This document shows positions 62,399 through 64,000 of a stretch of DNA of 64,000 nucleotides, one piece after another. The stretch is from the NCBI GenBank assembly GCA_947258785.1, contig CAMYJT010000004.1, positions 33,719 to 97,718 of the forward strand. The letters run 5' to 3'. Every line of letters begins with the position of its first letter. The first letter of the stretch is position 1. Position numbers and translations under genes: made by a program. Source of the DNA: an uncultured Gammaproteobacteria bacterium (GTDB taxonomy: Bacteria > Pseudomonadota > Gammaproteobacteria > Arenicellales > JAANXG01). Under the pieces are notes generated by a model that saw only the letters and a program-made list of their open reading frames with translations, was not told where the DNA came from and made no database searches.

Positions 62399-63207
62399 GT
62401 CTCAATTGGTGTGTCGGTGCGATTGCCCCACTCGGACCAGGAGCCTGCATACCCTCTAACCCGCGGAAAGCCCAGGTGCTTCAGCATGAGGTAGCTGTGG
62501 GCGGAGCGGTGGTGCGTCTGACAATAGGTAATGACTTCTTGATCCGTACGGACACCGCGCTCGCTCAACATCTCGTGCAATCGGGTGTCGGGCAACAAGC
62601 GGTAGTTCCGCGTCTGATCAATAGTGTCCAGCCAATTGAGGTTCACCGCGCCGGGAATATGGCCACCGCGTGCGGCCCGTAATTTAGTGCCCCGGTACTC
62701 TTCGGGTGTGCGTGCATCCAGCAGCGCGACCCCAGGATTACCAAGATGCTGTCGGACGTAGTCGTGTGTGGCAAGCCATTGGTCATCGATGGCAACCGGA
62801 TACTGACCGGGTGCCAGGTTGGCCGGCTGATTGGACAGCGGGTGATTCTCATTGGCCCACGCGAATATTCCACCGTTCAGCACGGAAGATGCGGTATGCC
62901 CGACCATGTCCAGGGTCCAGACCAGCCGGCTGGCGTTGCCGTTGCCCTCGTCGTCGTAGGCCACGACCCGGGTATCCGGAGTTAAGCCAAGTCTAGATAA
63001 CAGTGCCTCAAGACGTGCTTCGTCGGGCAGCAGGCCCGGCACAGGCTTGATCCCGTGGATGATCTCTCCGTAACGGAGATGTACCGCGCCAGGCACATGC
63101 GCTTGGGCGTAGGTCTCGTCCTTGCACAGATCCACGATCAGCAATTGAGGGTGGCCGAGCAAGGGTTCTAATTGTTGCGGTTCAACGACTAGGGGCAAGG
63201 TTCGCAT
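62395..63207 (-). CDS. Sulfurtransferase (rhodanese, SseA type)
   Basis: A 270-aa protein with two rhodanese domains. Active-site loop YCQTHHRSAHSYL lies in the C-terminal one; the N-terminal one (LLIVDLCKDETYAQAHVPGA) lacks the loop cysteine at the equivalent place. Structural GGIFAWANENHPLS and the CH2-like DARTPEEYRGT are present. Converts thiosulfate or mercaptopyruvate sulfur to acceptors. Convergent with the CbiM-like gene with a 4-base overlap. Confidence 0.9.
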   Translation of the reverse strand: MRTLPLVVEPQQLEPLLGHPQLLIVDLCKDETYAQAHVPGAVHLRYGEIIHGIKPVPGLLPDEARLEALLSRLGLTPDTRVVAYDDEGNGNASRLVWTLDMVGHTASSVLNGGIFAWANENHPLSNQPANLAPGQYPVAIDDQWLATHDYVRQHLGNPGVALLDARTPEEYRGTKLRAARGGHIPGAVNLNWLDTIDQTRNYRLLPDTRLHEMLSERGVRTDQEVITYCQTHHRSAHSYLMLKHLGFPRVRGYAGSWSEWGNRTDTPIET

Positions 63208-63517
63208 GATGGTTGACCGTTCGTCAGCCGGTCCGGCGCGTCCAGAGACGCGAATCGGCATAGTTTTGCCTCGGCATTTTGGCGTTGTATCGGGTGATTG
63301 CGAGTGAGTCTGCGGTCTATTTTACCCAATCGAAGATGGAGTCCGTTATCATTGTGCGGGTAGCCGACCATTCAACTGGCCCTTGGTTAACCGTGAATTC
63401 GGACGTCCAGATGCCTGAGCAGAGCGCGCCCCTTGCGGATCCGACCCCTTAGTGCTTCATTCAACTAGGTGGGTGTAATCGTCGAACCGGTTCACATACC
63501 CCCTGGCAGCGACCTCA

Positions 63518-64000
63518 TGTCGCGGTTTGCGAGAGCCTATGAGCCGTTGCCGGTGTCCGGGACGATTCGCCAGAGGCCGGAAGACTTTGCCGTCGCCGAG
63601 ATTCTGAACATGCGGTGCGCTGGCGCAGGTGGGCATGTATGGTTGCAGGTCCAGAAGCGAGGCATCACGACGCCGGATGCTGCGCGCCTGATTGCCGCAC
63701 ACGCCGGTATATCGTGCCGGGATGTGGGCTACTCGGGCCTCAAAGACCGGCACGCGTTGGCCACGCAGTGGTTCAGTCTGCCGATTACCGGTCCCGAACC
63801 GGACTGGGATGGGCTCAACTCGGACCTGGTGCGCATTTGTCAGCGGCGGCGCCATCACCGCAAGCTGCGCCGCGGGACCCATCGGGGCAATCGCTTCCGC
63901 ATTGTAATTCGTGATCTGCAGGGACCGCTGGAGGCATTGTGGACACGGCTGACCCGGATCCGCGAACGCGGCGTGCCGAACTATTTCGGGCCTCAGCGCT
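63518..64000 (+). CDS. truD: tRNA pseudouridine(13) synthase, N-terminal part
   Basis: The first 161 residues are seen; the gene continues past the right edge. TruD marks are IRQRPEDFAVAEILN, GITTPDAARLIAAHAGI and VGYSGLKDRHALATQWFSL, which contains the catalytic Asp in the GLKDR motif. GTHRGNRFRIVIRDL and VPNYFGPQR follow. The start ATG in MSRFARAYEPLPV was chosen. Confidence 0.93.

Noticed and set aside
1..64000. CRISPR arrays and complete insertion sequences
   Set aside because: No regularly spaced repeats and no transposase genes with terminal repeats were seen.

Overview
This is a G+C-rich chromosomal stretch from a Gram-negative bacterium, most likely a gammaproteobacterium outside the well-known enteric groups. 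Mpl, MltA, ribonuclease D, TruD, DsbA, an Atm1-type exporter, a Porin_4-like porin and an OstA-domain protein all point to an outer-membrane proteobacterium. One tRNA gene is present. I see no rRNA genes, CRISPR array or intact insertion sequence.

Layout. 0-6.8 kb: an exopolysaccharide export locus (Wza-like lipoprotein, Wzc-like tyrosine autokinase, a membrane-anchored repeat/jelly-roll protein, a J-domain/NTF2-like membrane protein). 6.8-12.2 kb: a Nudix-eIF2B fusion, hydroxyacid-oxoacid transhydrogenase, cytochrome c5, a decayed xsc 3' end and a GMC oxidoreductase. 12.2-14.2 kb: tRNA-Arg(CCG) with an adjoining broken integrase and two small lipoprotein genes, the remains of an integrated element. 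14.4-19 kb: CDGSH iron-sulfur protein, 2OG oxygenase, ThDP enzyme, class III aminotransferase and a BKACE-like remnant. 19-28 kb: two coiled-coil lipoproteins, a porin, a universal stress protein and a TAXI-type TRAP transporter with two binding proteins. 28-35.9 kb: housekeeping genes (dodecin, folE, response regulator plus Hpt, dsbA, mpl, rnd). 36-43 kb: a ceramide/sphingolipid-like pair (NAD-dependent reductase and serine palmitoyltransferase-like enzyme) followed by an MMPL transporter and a radical SAM protein. 43-53.5 kb: envelope, polyphosphate and metal genes. 53.5-57.3 kb: a bufferin-type RiPP cluster (MNIO/DUF692 enzyme, DUF2063 partner, six-Cys precursor) beside an ECF sigma/anti-sigma pair. 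57.3-64 kb: a candidate structured RNA, hemerythrin, an STN-like protein with an SGNH hydrolase, a CbiM-like permease, a rhodanese and the start of truD.

The most interesting points are the divergent bufferin cluster with matching GGAACC-type promoter motifs on both arms; an intergenic region at 57.5-57.9 kb with a perfect 12-bp long-range inverted repeat, a second nested pairing and a strong terminator, which looks like an undescribed structured RNA; the cerR-spt-like pair with related ~260-bp intergenic repeats upstream of it and of the MMPL gene; and several gene remnants (xsc, integrase, DUF4332, BKACE, VOC) that show ongoing loss of accessory functions.

Limits: all family assignments come from reading motifs by eye, without searches. 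Start codons were chosen from context. Promoters and RNA structures are predictions.
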